Assembly (NCBI GenBank): GCA_029259745.1
Contig: JAJDEO010000041.1
Location: 83,374-147,373 of the forward strand
Reading direction: 5' to 3'
DNA: 64,000 nt
Origin: Planctomycetota bacterium
GTDB taxonomy: Bacteria; Planctomycetota; B15-G4
Of this stretch, positions 41,944-50,178 are shown one piece after another. Made by a program: the position numbers and the translations under genes. Under the pieces are notes generated by a model. That model was not told the DNA's origin. It made no database searches and saw only the letters and a list, made by a program, of their open reading frames with translations. How positions within the stretch are numbered: position 1 is the stretch's first letter; each line of letters starts with the position of its first letter.

Positions 41944-44900
41944 ATGCAAACCTCGCTGACCACGCTGTTCCTCGCCCTCTGCTGCATCACGCCTCTCACG
42001 GCGGCGCAGCGCGCCAGTCAGGCGCCCCCTTCGAAGTCGGTGCCGATGCCGGGTGACTCGGACGCTTCGGCCGCCGCGGCGGCCTTCCCCGCGGGGTTCA
42101 TCAACGAGGAAGTCGGCACGTTCTCGAACGCCACCTGCGTGACGTTCCACACCGACGGGCGGGTCTTCGTGGCCGAGAAGGGCGGGCGCGTCTTCACGGC
42201 CCCGAACGCCGACAGCGAGCTCGGGGTGATGCTCGACATCTCGGAAGAGATCGCGAACTGGGGTGACCACGGGCTCGTCGGACTGGCCATCGACCCCGAC
42301 TTCGACATCAACAGCTACATCTACCTCTACTACGCCGTCGACTACCACCACCTCATGAACTTCGGCACGCCGAGCTATGACCCGGCCGTCAGCGAAGACT
42401 TCATCGACACGATCGGGCGCGTCACGCGCTACACGGCCGACGCCGGCGCGCACTTCACGGCGGTCGTTCCCGGCAGCCGGAAGATCCTCGTGGGCGAATC
42501 GATCAGCACCGGCATCCCGCTCTGCAGCGACAGCCACGGGATCGGCGCGATCCACTTCGGCAACGACGGCACGCTGCTGGTTTCCGTCGGTGACGGCCAG
42601 GCGGGATCGGCGAGCTCGACGTGCCTCGTCGACGGGATCATCCAGCCGAAGGAAGACATCTTCCAGTACCGCGCGCAGCTCGTGGACAGCCTCAGCGGCA
42701 AGCTGCTGCGGCTCGACCCCGAAACAGGCGACGGCATCCCCGGCAACCCGTGGTTCGACGCGGGTGCACCGCGCGCCGCGAAGTCGCGCGTCTTCGCGCT
42801 CGGCCTGCGTCAGCCCTTCCGCTTCCAGGTCCGCCCCGGCACGGGCTCGACGAACCCGAACGACGGGCAACCCGGCACGATCTTCCTCAGCGACGTCGGT
42901 CAGTCGAAGTGGGAAGAGCTGAACGTCATCGACGACGCCGGGACGAACTGTGGCTGGCCGATCTACGAAGGCGTCACGGTCAGCTTCGGCGGCCAGGCCT
43001 TCTTGAACCCGAACATGGACGCGCCCAACCCGCTCTTCGGCCAGATGATCCCCGGCATCGGGCTCTGCGAGGACGCGTTCTTCAACGTCCAGGACCTCAT
43101 CGCCAACGCGTCGTTGAACATGCCGATGTACGTCAATCCCTGCGATCCGTCGCAGCCGGTCGTCTCGTCGGAACCGCTGCACGTGCACTTTCCGCCCGTG
43201 ATCGAGTGGAGTCACGTCGTCGGCGCGCGCGTGCCGGCCTACGACGCCCTCGGCGACCTCGTCGCGATCGACATCGGCGCGCCCGGCACGCCCGTCGCGG
43301 GCGAACCGTTCGAAGGCAACTGCGCCTCCGAGAGCCTCTGGTACACCGGCACGGCCTACCCCGCCGAGTTCCAGAACCGCGTCTTCGTCGCCGACTTCGC
43401 GCGCGGCTGGATGCGACTGCTCGACTTCGACGCCAGCAACACGCTGACGGGCGTCGAGCTGTTCGCCGACCCGATCGGGCGCATCGTCTCGATGGCCTAC
43501 AACCCCGTCGACGAGATGATCTACAACCTGACGCTCTCCGACGTCGGCGTCTCGAAGCTGAACCGCATCAAGTTCATTCCCGCCGGAGCACCACCCGTGG
43601 TCGCGCTCGTGGCGCCGGCCAAGCCGTGGGGTGACGGCCCGCTCTACCTCACCTTCGATGCCGAGGGATCGTTCGACCCCGAGGGCCTCGACGTGTCGTT
43701 CACCTGGGACTTCGGTGACGGCACGGTGGAAAGCCGCTCGGCGCGGACGACGCACGTCTTCCCGTCCACCGACATCACGTCGACGGGCACCGCGATCGCG
43801 CGCATCTTCGAGCTGTCGCCGCCCGACACGATGACCGTGACGAGCAACAAGAACACCGAGGTCATGCGCGACGGCGACATTCCCGCGCAGGGCACGTCCG
43901 ACCCGAGCCGCCAGTACGACACGTTCCACCACGACGGAAACTTCGTGCCCGACAAGGGCGGCTACGATTGGATCGGCTACGAGTTCCCCCAGGTCCATCA
44001 GTTCGTCAGCGTCGTCTTCCAGGAAGGCTCGACCTTCGGCGGGCTCGGCGGCTGGTGGAACGAAGTCCGAGTGCAGGTGCGCCAGGCCGGCCAATGGGTC
44101 GACGTGACGGACATCAACGCGGCCAACCCGCCTTACCCCGGCGAGTTCTTCCCGAGCTTCGAGCTCTTCGAGTTCGTCTTCGACCCCGTCGTCGGCGATG
44201 CCATCCGACTCTTTGGCGTTCCCGGCGGCACGCTCGACTTCGTCACCGTCGGCGAGTTCCGTGTCGCAGCGCTCACCGACCCACCGATCGTCGAGCCGAC
44301 GAACTACACGGTCACCGTCGAAGTGTCCGACGAGCTGGGCACGACGGCGTCATCGCAGACCCAGGTCTTCCTCGCGAACACGCCCCCGGATGTCACGGTG
44401 ACGTCGCCCAAGCCGTTCCAGACCTACGGCACCGTGGTGCCCGAAACCATCACGCTGCGCGCGCAGTTCAGCGACGCGCAGTCGTTCCCCGGCGAACTCG
44501 ACTGCGCCTGGCAGGTGCTCCTACACCACAACGACCACGTGCACCCCGGGCCGATCGACACCGCGTGCGTCACGAGCGCGACGTTCTCGACCGACGCCTG
44601 CGACGGTGACATCCATTACCACGAGGTCCGCATGACGGTCACCGACCCGTCCGGACTCGGGCGCACGAGGTCGGTCTTCCTGCCGCCCGCGTGCGACTTG
44701 AACATGAACGGTGTCGACGACGCAACGGACATCGCGACGGGCTTCAGCGACGACAAGAACCTCGACAACGTCCCCGACGAACTCGACATCGACTGCGACG
44801 AGAACGGGCTGCCCGACCTGCTCGAGATCTTCTTCGGCACGACGCGCGACGAGAACGGCGACGGCATCCCGGACGTCTGCCGCAGCGCCGTCAACCGCGG

Positions 44901-44952
44901 CACGGGCAAGCTCCCTGGCACGCCCGGCAACGGCACCGGCCTCAAGCAGTGA
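41944..44952 (+). CDS. Secreted PQQ-dependent sugar dehydrogenase-like protein with PKD and calcium-repeat domains
   Basis: ATG 41944 gives 1002 residues with a signal peptide (LTTLFLALCCITPLTAA). Residues about 35-560 are a glucose/sorbosone-dehydrogenase-type beta-propeller: HTDGRVFVAEKGGRVF, NWGDHGLVGLAIDPDFD, GAIHFGNDGTLLVSVGDGQ, KLLRLDPETGDGIPGNPW and FALGLRQPFRFQVRP. A PKD domain follows (DPEGLDVSFTWDFGDGT), then a discoidin-like stretch (DWIGYEFPQVHQFVSVVF), a second Ig-like domain and C-terminal thrombospondin-3-like calcium repeats (DENGDGIPDVC). It would oxidise a sugar or bind a glycan outside the cell. Its stop overlaps the Dus start. Confidence 0.87.
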   Translation: MQTSLTTLFLALCCITPLTAAQRASQAPPSKSVPMPGDSDASAAAAAFPAGFINEEVGTFSNATCVTFHTDGRVFVAEKGGRVFTAPNADSELGVMLDISEEIANWGDHGLVGLAIDPDFDINSYIYLYYAVDYHHLMNFGTPSYDPAVSEDFIDTIGRVTRYTADAGAHFTAVVPGSRKILVGESISTGIPLCSDSHGIGAIHFGNDGTLLVSVGDGQAGSASSTCLVDGIIQPKEDIFQYRAQLVDSLSGKLLRLDPETGDGIPGNPWFDAGAPRAAKSRVFALGLRQPFRFQVRPGTGSTNPNDGQPGTIFLSDVGQSKWEELNVIDDAGTNCGWPIYEGVTVSFGGQAFLNPNMDAPNPLFGQMIPGIGLCEDAFFNVQDLIANASLNMPMYVNPCDPSQPVVSSEPLHVHFPPVIEWSHVVGARVPAYDALGDLVAIDIGAPGTPVAGEPFEGNCASESLWYTGTAYPAEFQNRVFVADFARGWMRLLDFDASNTLTGVELFADPIGRIVSMAYNPVDEMIYNLTLSDVGVSKLNRIKFIPAGAPPVVALVAPAKPWGDGPLYLTFDAEGSFDPEGLDVSFTWDFGDGTVESRSARTTHVFPSTDITSTGTAIARIFELSPPDTMTVTSNKNTEVMRDGDIPAQGTSDPSRQYDTFHHDGNFVPDKGGYDWIGYEFPQVHQFVSVVFQEGSTFGGLGGWWNEVRVQVRQAGQWVDVTDINAANPPYPGEFFPSFELFEFVFDPVVGDAIRLFGVPGGTLDFVTVGEFRVAALTDPPIVEPTNYTVTVEVSDELGTTASSQTQVFLANTPPDVTVTSPKPFQTYGTVVPETITLRAQFSDAQSFPGELDCAWQVLLHHNDHVHPGPIDTACVTSATFSTDACDGDIHYHEVRMTVTDPSGLGRTRSVFLPPACDLNMNGVDDATDIATGFSDDKNLDNVPDELDIDCDENGLPDLLEIFFGTTRDENGDGIPDVCRSAVNRGTGKLPGTPGNGTGLKQ

Positions 44953-45971
44953 ACGAAGCTCTCGGCGAGCCACTCGTCGCCGGCCTTCCATTCACCGGAC
45001 CGTGGCTGCTCGCGCCCATGGAAGGCGTGACCGACCCGACGTTCCGCGACGTCGTCCTCGCGCTCCACCGCCCGGCCGATCTCGGGGGCGCGTTCACGGA
45101 GTTCGTACGCGTCGTCGACCGCCCGAAGCTCGAGCGCGAGTTTCGCAAGCACCTCGGGGAACGCCGTTGGGCGATGCCGGTCGGCGTGCAGCTCATGGGG
45201 CGTCACCTCGACGCGCTCGCGGCCTCGGCCTGCACAGCCGTGCAGGCCGGCGCGCCGCTCGTCGACTTGAACTTCGGATGTCCCGCCAAGGGGGCGCTGG
45301 CCGGTTGCGCGGGGTCGGCACTCCTCAAGGAGCCGCGGGCCGTCGAGGAGGTCGTGCGTGTCTGCGTCGATGCGGTGCGGGGTGCTGTCCCGGTGACGGC
45401 CAAGATCCGTGCCGGGTTCGACCATGCGCGTGGCGTCGAAGACCTCGCGCGAGCCGTCGAGGCCGGTGGCGCCGCGATGCTCACGATCCACTGCCGCACG
45501 AAGCAGGAGCTGTACCAACCGGAAGTCGACTGGACCCGCATCGAGCGCGCTGTGAATGCCACGAGTCTGCCTGTCTGCGGCAACGGCTCGGCGCTCGTCC
45601 ACGGTGACCTCGAGCGCATGCGACGCGCGACGGGGTGTCGCTTCGTGATGGTCGGTCGCGGCGCACTCGGCGACCCGTGGGTGTTCAGCGGCAAGCAGGT
45701 GACACCCGCCCGCGCCGCACGCTTCCTGCTCGCCTACGTCGACGCCATCATCGCCACGGGCCGCCTCGGAGAGCACGCCGCCGCGTCGCGCAGCAAGCAG
45801 CTCTTCCGCTACTGGACGGCCGGCGAACTCGTGAAGAGCGAGGACGAACGCCGCTCATGGCTGCGCATGCAGGACCCCGTCGAGTTCATCGAACGCCTGC
45901 GGACCGTGGCCACGGCCGCGAATCCGAGCGAACGGTCACTCCACGAGCGCCCCGCAGCGGTTCGCACCTGA
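44949..45971 (+). CDS. tRNA-dihydrouridine synthase
   Basis: GTG 44949 overlaps the preceding stop (GTGA) and gives 340 residues. The FMN-binding TIM barrel shows WLLAPMEGVTDPTFRD (20-34), VGVQLMG, the active-site LNFGCPAK (catalytic C111), AKIRAGFDHA, LTIHCRTKQ and VGRGALGDPWVF. A C-terminal helical domain (about 260-325) binds tRNA. It reduces uridines in the tRNA D-loop. Which Dus subtype it is cannot be decided by eye. The coupling to a secreted dehydrogenase gene is probably only positional. Confidence 0.93.
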   Translation: MNEALGEPLVAGLPFTGPWLLAPMEGVTDPTFRDVVLALHRPADLGGAFTEFVRVVDRPKLEREFRKHLGERRWAMPVGVQLMGRHLDALAASACTAVQAGAPLVDLNFGCPAKGALAGCAGSALLKEPRAVEEVVRVCVDAVRGAVPVTAKIRAGFDHARGVEDLARAVEAGGAAMLTIHCRTKQELYQPEVDWTRIERAVNATSLPVCGNGSALVHGDLERMRRATGCRFVMVGRGALGDPWVFSGKQVTPARAARFLLAYVDAIIATGRLGEHAAASRSKQLFRYWTAGELVKSEDERRSWLRMQDPVEFIERLRTVATAANPSERSLHERPAAVRT

Positions 45972-46009
45972 GCCCAGCCAGCGGACGCCGCCGGCCCGCC
46001 TTCTGGGGC

Positions 46010-46055
46010 GCTGCGAGCCTCTGGTGCATCAGGCTGCGAGCCTCTGGTGCATCAG
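46010..46055 (+). repeat. Perfect 23-bp tandem duplication
   Basis: Bases 46010-46032 are repeated exactly at 46033-46055, between the Dus stop and the PfkB-family start. The unit begins GCTGCGAGCC and ends GTGCATCAG. Only two copies are present, so it is not a CRISPR array. It most likely arose by replication slippage and could alter promoter spacing of the gene at 46138. Confidence 0.9.
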
Positions 46056-46137
46056 TTCGAGAGACAGACCCGACGCCCCGAGGTCTGGTATCGTCCGCGC
46101 GACCGTCCCCGTCCCCCCGTCTCACGGTTTCGCCCAG

Positions 46138-47133
46138 ATGACCAGCTACCACCTCTACGCCGTCGGCAACGCTCTCGTGGACATCGAGGTCGAAGTGACC
46201 GCCGACCAGCTCACCGAGCTCGGAATCGAGAAGGGCGTCATGAGCCTCGTCGAGCTCGATCGCCAGAAGGAGCTGCTGTCCGAGCTCGAGGGGATGAAGC
46301 ACAAACGCACGGGCGGCGGGTCGGCGGCCAACACCATCACGGCCGCCGCGAATCTCGGGGCCAAGTGCTACTACTCGTGCCGCGTGGCGGGTGACAGCGA
46401 CGGCGCGTTCTTCGCCGGCGAGCTCGAAGCGGCCTCCGTGGCGTCGAACGTCCAGACGTCGCGCGGCAAGGGCATCACAGGCACCTGCCTCGTCATGGTG
46501 ACGCCCGACGCCGACCGCACGATGAACACGAGCCTCGGAATCAGCGCCGACATCACGCCGAGCGAGCTGGAGGCAGACGCTCTCGAGAACTCGCAGTGGC
46601 TCTACATCGAGGGCTACCTCGTCTCGAGCCCCAACGCGCTCGAAACAGCGCTCGAGGCCAAGCGCATCGCGCGCAGCAAAGGTGTGAAGGTCGCCTTCAC
46701 GTTCTCCGACCCGGCGATGGTGCGTTACTGCCACGACGGTCTCGCGGCCGTGCTCGACGGCGGGGTCGACGTGCTCTTCGCCAACGAAGAGGAAGCACTC
46801 ACGTTCACGGGCTGCAAGACGGTGCACGAAGCCATCGCGCACCTCGCCGAGTCGGCGGCTACGGTCGTCGTCACGCGCGGGCCCGAGGGTGCCCTCGTCG
46901 AGCACGAAGGCCACCTGCACGTCATCGCGCCCTACGCGGTCGACGCCATCGACAGCAACGGCGCCGGCGATCTCTTCGCCGGAGCCTTCATGTACGGCCT
47001 GACCCACGGGCACGGCGCCGACGAAGCCGGCTCGCTCGCCAGCCTGGCGTCCTCGAAGCTCGTGACGCGCTACGGCGCTCGTCTCGATGCCAAGACCCTG
47101 CGCGCGTGTCGAGATCAGGTCCTGAACGGCTGA
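46138..47133 (+). CDS. PfkB-family carbohydrate/nucleoside kinase, adenosine-kinase-like
   Basis: The 331-residue product is a ribokinase-fold kinase. It shows AVGNALVDIEVEV (8-20), the substrate loop GGGSAANTITAAANLGA, NEEEALTFTG, VVVTRGPEGALV and the anion-hole/catalytic DSNGAGDLFAGAF, where the aspartate is the general base. The GGSAANT and long lid match adenosine kinases and related sugar kinases in planctomycetes and proteobacteria. It would phosphorylate adenosine or a related sugar or nucleoside with ATP. ATG 46138 begins at the family N-terminus. Upstream in-frame GTG codons lie inside the 23-bp duplication and are rejected. Confidence 0.9.
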   Translation: MTSYHLYAVGNALVDIEVEVTADQLTELGIEKGVMSLVELDRQKELLSELEGMKHKRTGGGSAANTITAAANLGAKCYYSCRVAGDSDGAFFAGELEAASVASNVQTSRGKGITGTCLVMVTPDADRTMNTSLGISADITPSELEADALENSQWLYIEGYLVSSPNALETALEAKRIARSKGVKVAFTFSDPAMVRYCHDGLAAVLDGGVDVLFANEEEALTFTGCKTVHEAIAHLAESAATVVVTRGPEGALVEHEGHLHVIAPYAVDAIDSNGAGDLFAGAFMYGLTHGHGADEAGSLASLASSKLVTRYGARLDAKTLRACRDQVLNG

Positions 47134-47173
47134 CCCCGTCGATCCCGGACCGGCAGCGGCCGCGGATTTTTCC

Positions 47174-47271
47174 TGAGATTCTGTCTCAACAGCGTTGACA
47201 GCCTCCAGATTCGGGGATAGCTTTCCGATCAATGAGACTGAGTCTCAGGTACACGGATGAGACAGGTCTCG
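47174..47271. promoter_or_regulatory. Three TGAGA-TCTCA inverted repeats upstream of flavodoxin
   Basis: Site A (47174-47188) is TGAGATT-C-TGTCTCA. Site B (47233-47247) is a perfect 7-1-7 repeat, TGAGACT-G-AGTCTCA. Site C (47258-47271) is TGAGAC-AG-GTCTCG. Sites A and B share the 15-base, odd-centred geometry of Fur-family operators, though the sequence differs from the classical Fur box. Sites B and C lie within 75 bases of the flavodoxin ATG, well placed for repression. Iron control is inferred. Confidence 0.6.
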
Positions 47272-47303
47272 TCCAAACCCGTCCCCACGCGGTTGTGCAG
47301 CAG

Positions 47304-47831
47304 ATGAACGTCGGCGTCTTCTACGGCTCCACCACAGGCAACACACGCATGATCGCGGAGCAGATCGCCAGCGACCTGCGCCCGGCGCTGTGCGCCAACA
47401 TCTGCGACCGCGACATCCGCGAGCTCGAGCACTTCGACGTCCTCGTGATCGGCGCCTCGACCTGGTGTCTCGGCGACCTTCAGCACGACTGGCAGACGAT
47501 CTTCAGCCGGTTCGACGAACTCGACCTGCGCGGCACCCGCGTGGCCCTGTTCGGCGCCGGCGACCAGCGCGAGTACGCCGACACCTTCACCGACGCGATG
47601 GGCGTCCTCTACGACAAGCTCGTCGAGCGCGGGGCGATCGGCGGCTACGGCTTCTGGTCGACGCGCGGCTACTCGCACGTGGCCTCGAAGAGCCAGCGCG
47701 GTGACGCGTTCTGCGGCCTTGCGCTCGATCAAGAGAACCAGGCTCACCTCACGAGCGCCCGCATCTCCACGTGGTGCGACCAACTGCGCGACGAGCTCGC
47801 CCTTCCGATGGGTCTGCGCCGCGCCGTCTGA
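47304..47831 (+). CDS. Flavodoxin (long-chain type)
   Basis: From ATG 47304 the product is 175 residues. The FMN phosphate loop is GVFYGSTTGNTRMIAEQI. The 50s and 90s loops are IGASTWCLGDLQHDW and LFGAGDQREYADTF. The ~20-residue insertion in the last strand (ALDQENQAHLTSARISTWC) marks a long-chain flavodoxin, as in FldA. It carries low-potential electrons and typically replaces ferredoxin under iron limitation. An upstream in-frame ATG at 47232 lies inside operator-like site B and would add unrelated residues, so it is rejected. Confidence 0.95.
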   Translation: MNVGVFYGSTTGNTRMIAEQIASDLRPALCANICDRDIRELEHFDVLVIGASTWCLGDLQHDWQTIFSRFDELDLRGTRVALFGAGDQREYADTFTDAMGVLYDKLVERGAIGGYGFWSTRGYSHVASKSQRGDAFCGLALDQENQAHLTSARISTWCDQLRDELALPMGLRRAV

Positions 47832-48489
47832 GACGCCGAGCACGACCGCCGTCGTGAGCGTTTCGAGACCAGGCTGACCTACCTCATCGCACGGTCCATC
47901 CGAGCTGCGGTCCGCCCGCAGATCCCGGGCGCACCGAGCCGCGCAAGCCGTCGCAACCGGCCGCGTACGGCGCGCTCGCAGGCCGGTCGCAAAGAGCCCG
48001 TCGGCATCCTCGCCCTCTGCCAATCGCGAACGATGGCGCCCTCTGGCGGTCCGCAATCCGCCGTTCGCAACCGGGCTCAGCCAGCGCGGTCACCTCTTCG
48101 CTGGGGGCGGGCACTCGGGCGACCCGCCGCCGGAGCCAAGCGCCCGGCCTTTGGTCACCCCGGGCACGAATCACTCGGAACGCACTTCGACCCGTCATGA
48201 GAATCCCGCGAGGCAGCGCCATGCTCGCCCTCCGTCGGTCATCTGGGGCAGCCCGTAACCTCACTGACCGCGCGACTCTCAAACCCTCTCCGGCGCGCCG
48301 TCGAATGGCAGAACTGTCACGGACAAGCGCCCCGGCCCGACCTATCTCTTCTTTCGCAGACCGGGGGATCCCTTGCTTGCAAGGGCTTGCTGGACTCTCC
48401 CTCCCCTTCCCCCTCTCCCCTGAGTTCGCCCCCCGGTCTGCACTCTCCTGCCTCGGCTGCACACCCCTGATGGGGTAGAGTGCGCCGCC
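47832..48489. other. 658-base stretch without a recognisable gene
   Basis: No open frame here has family-like content. Structural elements include inverted arms ACCGGCC/GGCCGGT (47956-47962, 47981-47987), the 10-mer TCGCAACCGG twice (47951, 48065), a tight palindrome CCCTTGC-TT-GCAAGGG at 48370-48385 and a 27-base pure pyrimidine run at 48395-48421. It could hold a small RNA or a decayed gene, but I see no direct evidence. The promoter of the FkbM-type gene must lie near its right end. Confidence 0.4.
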
Positions 48490-49332
48490 ATGAGCTTCGA
48501 CAGCAAAACCGTCCGCCTGACCCAGCACGGCGGCCTCGAGTTCGAGATCCTCGCCGACGACACGATCATCGGCCCGGCGATCGAGCGTGGCAGCTGGGCC
48601 GACGAAGAAACGACCCTGATGTTGGCGCACGTCGAGCCCGGCGCGACGGTTGTCGATCTCGGCGCCAACGTCGGCTGGTTCGCGGCCCAGGCCGTGCTCG
48701 CAGGAGCGCACGTCGAGGCCTTCGAGCCCGTTCCGGCGATCGCGGACATCGCCCGCCGCAACGTCGAGCGGGCCATGGCCGTCTCGAAAGGGACGGGCGT
48801 CGTTCACACCGTGGCCGGTGGCAAGGAGCGCGGGACGGCGCAGATCGCGCTGGCGAGCGGCAATCACGGCGACAATCGCGTCGTCGGGGGTGACGACGCG
48901 CCGGAAGACATGAGCGCGGCCGAGATGCTCACGATCGAGATCGCGCCCGTCGACGAGTTCGTGAAGGGTCCGGCGCGCTTCTTGAAAGTCGACACCCAGG
49001 GCTCGGAGTGGCTCGCGCTGCAGGGCGCGAAGAACCTGCTCGCCAACAGCCCCGACCTCGCCCTGCTCATCGAGCTGTGGCCCTACGCCCTGCGCGAGAC
49101 CACGGCCAAAGAGCTGCTCGACTACCTCACGCGCGAGGGCTTCACGCTGGGGAAGGCCACGAACGCACCGTTCCCGATGTCCGCCGAGCGCATCCTCGCC
49201 CAGCTCGAGATGCGCGACGACCCCGTCAAGGCTGGCATCGACCTGTACGGCACCCGCGGCCGACGGCCGTTCCACGTGCTCGGCATCGGCGCGCGCATGC
49301 GCGGGATGGCGCGCAGCATGAAGGAACCCTGA
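48490..49332 (+). CDS. FkbM-family methyltransferase
   Basis: The 280-residue protein has a Rossmann-fold SAM-binding motif (ATVVDLGANVGWFAAQAVLAG, about 51-71) and an acidic loop (VEAFEPVP). The FkbM-type segments are VDEFVKGPARFLKVDTQGSEWLALQGA and LLIELWPYALRE. Family members O-methylate sugars, polyketides or lipids. Thirty bases separate it from the DHOD-like gene, so the two may be co-transcribed. The acceptor substrate cannot be inferred. Confidence 0.9.
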   Translation: MSFDSKTVRLTQHGGLEFEILADDTIIGPAIERGSWADEETTLMLAHVEPGATVVDLGANVGWFAAQAVLAGAHVEAFEPVPAIADIARRNVERAMAVSKGTGVVHTVAGGKERGTAQIALASGNHGDNRVVGGDDAPEDMSAAEMLTIEIAPVDEFVKGPARFLKVDTQGSEWLALQGAKNLLANSPDLALLIELWPYALRETTAKELLDYLTREGFTLGKATNAPFPMSAERILAQLEMRDDPVKAGIDLYGTRGRRPFHVLGIGARMRGMARSMKEP

Positions 49333-49362
49333 GCGGGTCTGTCGGGTTGCTATCTTGAGGAC

Positions 49363-50178
49363 GTGAACACGGCCCACCCCGACCTCGCTCCGGCGCTGAT
49401 CTCCGCGCCCTTCGGCAACTACGTCCGCCCCGAGGGCGCGACGGCCACGCTCGGCACGTTCACGGCCGCGAACCGGCCTGGGCGTCTTTGGCGCGTGCTC
49501 AAGACCGTGCGCTACTACCCGCGACTGCGCGCGTGGGTGAACAAGATCGGGCTGCGCAATCCCGGGATCGGCTGGCTCGAAGAGCGCGTCGCGGCGGGCG
49601 ACGAGGACGTCTCGCGTTGCGCTGTTTCCGTGCACGGCTTCGTCGACGACGACTGGTCGGTGCTCCTCGACGCCATCGCGCGCATCACGCCGGCGGCCGT
49701 CGAGCTGAACATGAGCTGCCCGAACATCGGCGAGATCCATTGGCCCGACGACATCTTCGAGCGCGCCGTCGCGACGGATGTGCCCGTGATCGTCAAGATC
49801 CCGCCCGTGCGCTACGACGCGATGGTCGCCCAGGCGCTCGAGGCCGGCATCCGCACGTTTCACTGCTGCAACACCCTGCCCGTCGCAGCCGGTGGACTCA
49901 GCGGCCAGCCGCTCAAGCCCGTCTCGCTTGGCGTCATCGCCGGACTGCACGAACGCTACGACACCCAGCTCGGCGCCGACGGCCTGAAGATCATCGGCGG
50001 CGGCGGGATCCGCACGGTCGACGACGTCGACGAGTACGCGCGCGTCGGCGTCCAACACATCGCGCTCGGCACGATCACGATGAACCCGATCGTCCTGCTC
50101 AGTCACGCACGTCTGCGGCCTCTGATCGCACGTGCCACCGAACACTTCTCCCGTCAGCCTGCCGCGGTGAGCCCATGA
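49363..50178 (+). CDS. Dihydroorotate-dehydrogenase-like flavoprotein
   Basis: GTG 49363 follows TTGAGGAC and gives 271 residues. The FMN-binding TIM-barrel signatures are VELNMSCPNIGE, VIVKIPPVRYDAM (FMN lysine), FHCCNTLPVAAGG and the phosphate-binding LKIIGGGGIRTVDDVDEYARVG. The N-terminal part is shorter and diverged compared with PyrD (about 310-340 residues), with RYYPRLRAWVNKIGLRNPGI where the orotate-contacting lid lies. It may be a true dihydroorotate dehydrogenase or a relative acting on another substrate. It overlaps the M3 peptidase gene by four bases (ATGA). Confidence 0.82.
   Translation: MNTAHPDLAPALISAPFGNYVRPEGATATLGTFTAANRPGRLWRVLKTVRYYPRLRAWVNKIGLRNPGIGWLEERVAAGDEDVSRCAVSVHGFVDDDWSVLLDAIARITPAAVELNMSCPNIGEIHWPDDIFERAVATDVPVIVKIPPVRYDAMVAQALEAGIRTFHCCNTLPVAAGGLSGQPLKPVSLGVIAGLHERYDTQLGADGLKIIGGGGIRTVDDVDEYARVGVQHIALGTITMNPIVLLSHARLRPLIARATEHFSRQPAAVSP

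Noticed and set aside
41872..44094. 740-codon minus-strand frame opposite the PQQ dehydrogenase
   Set aside because: The dehydrogenase has a signal peptide and recognisable domains. The antisense frame has none and shows shadow-type composition.
46010..46055. Direct repeats considered as a CRISPR array
   Set aside because: There are only two copies with no spacer between them, and no cas genes are in the window.
47232..47303. Upstream ATG as the flavodoxin start
   Set aside because: It lies inside a perfect inverted repeat and would add 24 residues before the conserved flavodoxin N-terminus.
48197..48478. Plus-strand frame of 93 codons before the FkbM gene
   Set aside because: Its composition is low-complexity Ser/Pro/Arg with no ribosome-binding site or family resemblance, and it spans the palindrome and pyrimidine tract.
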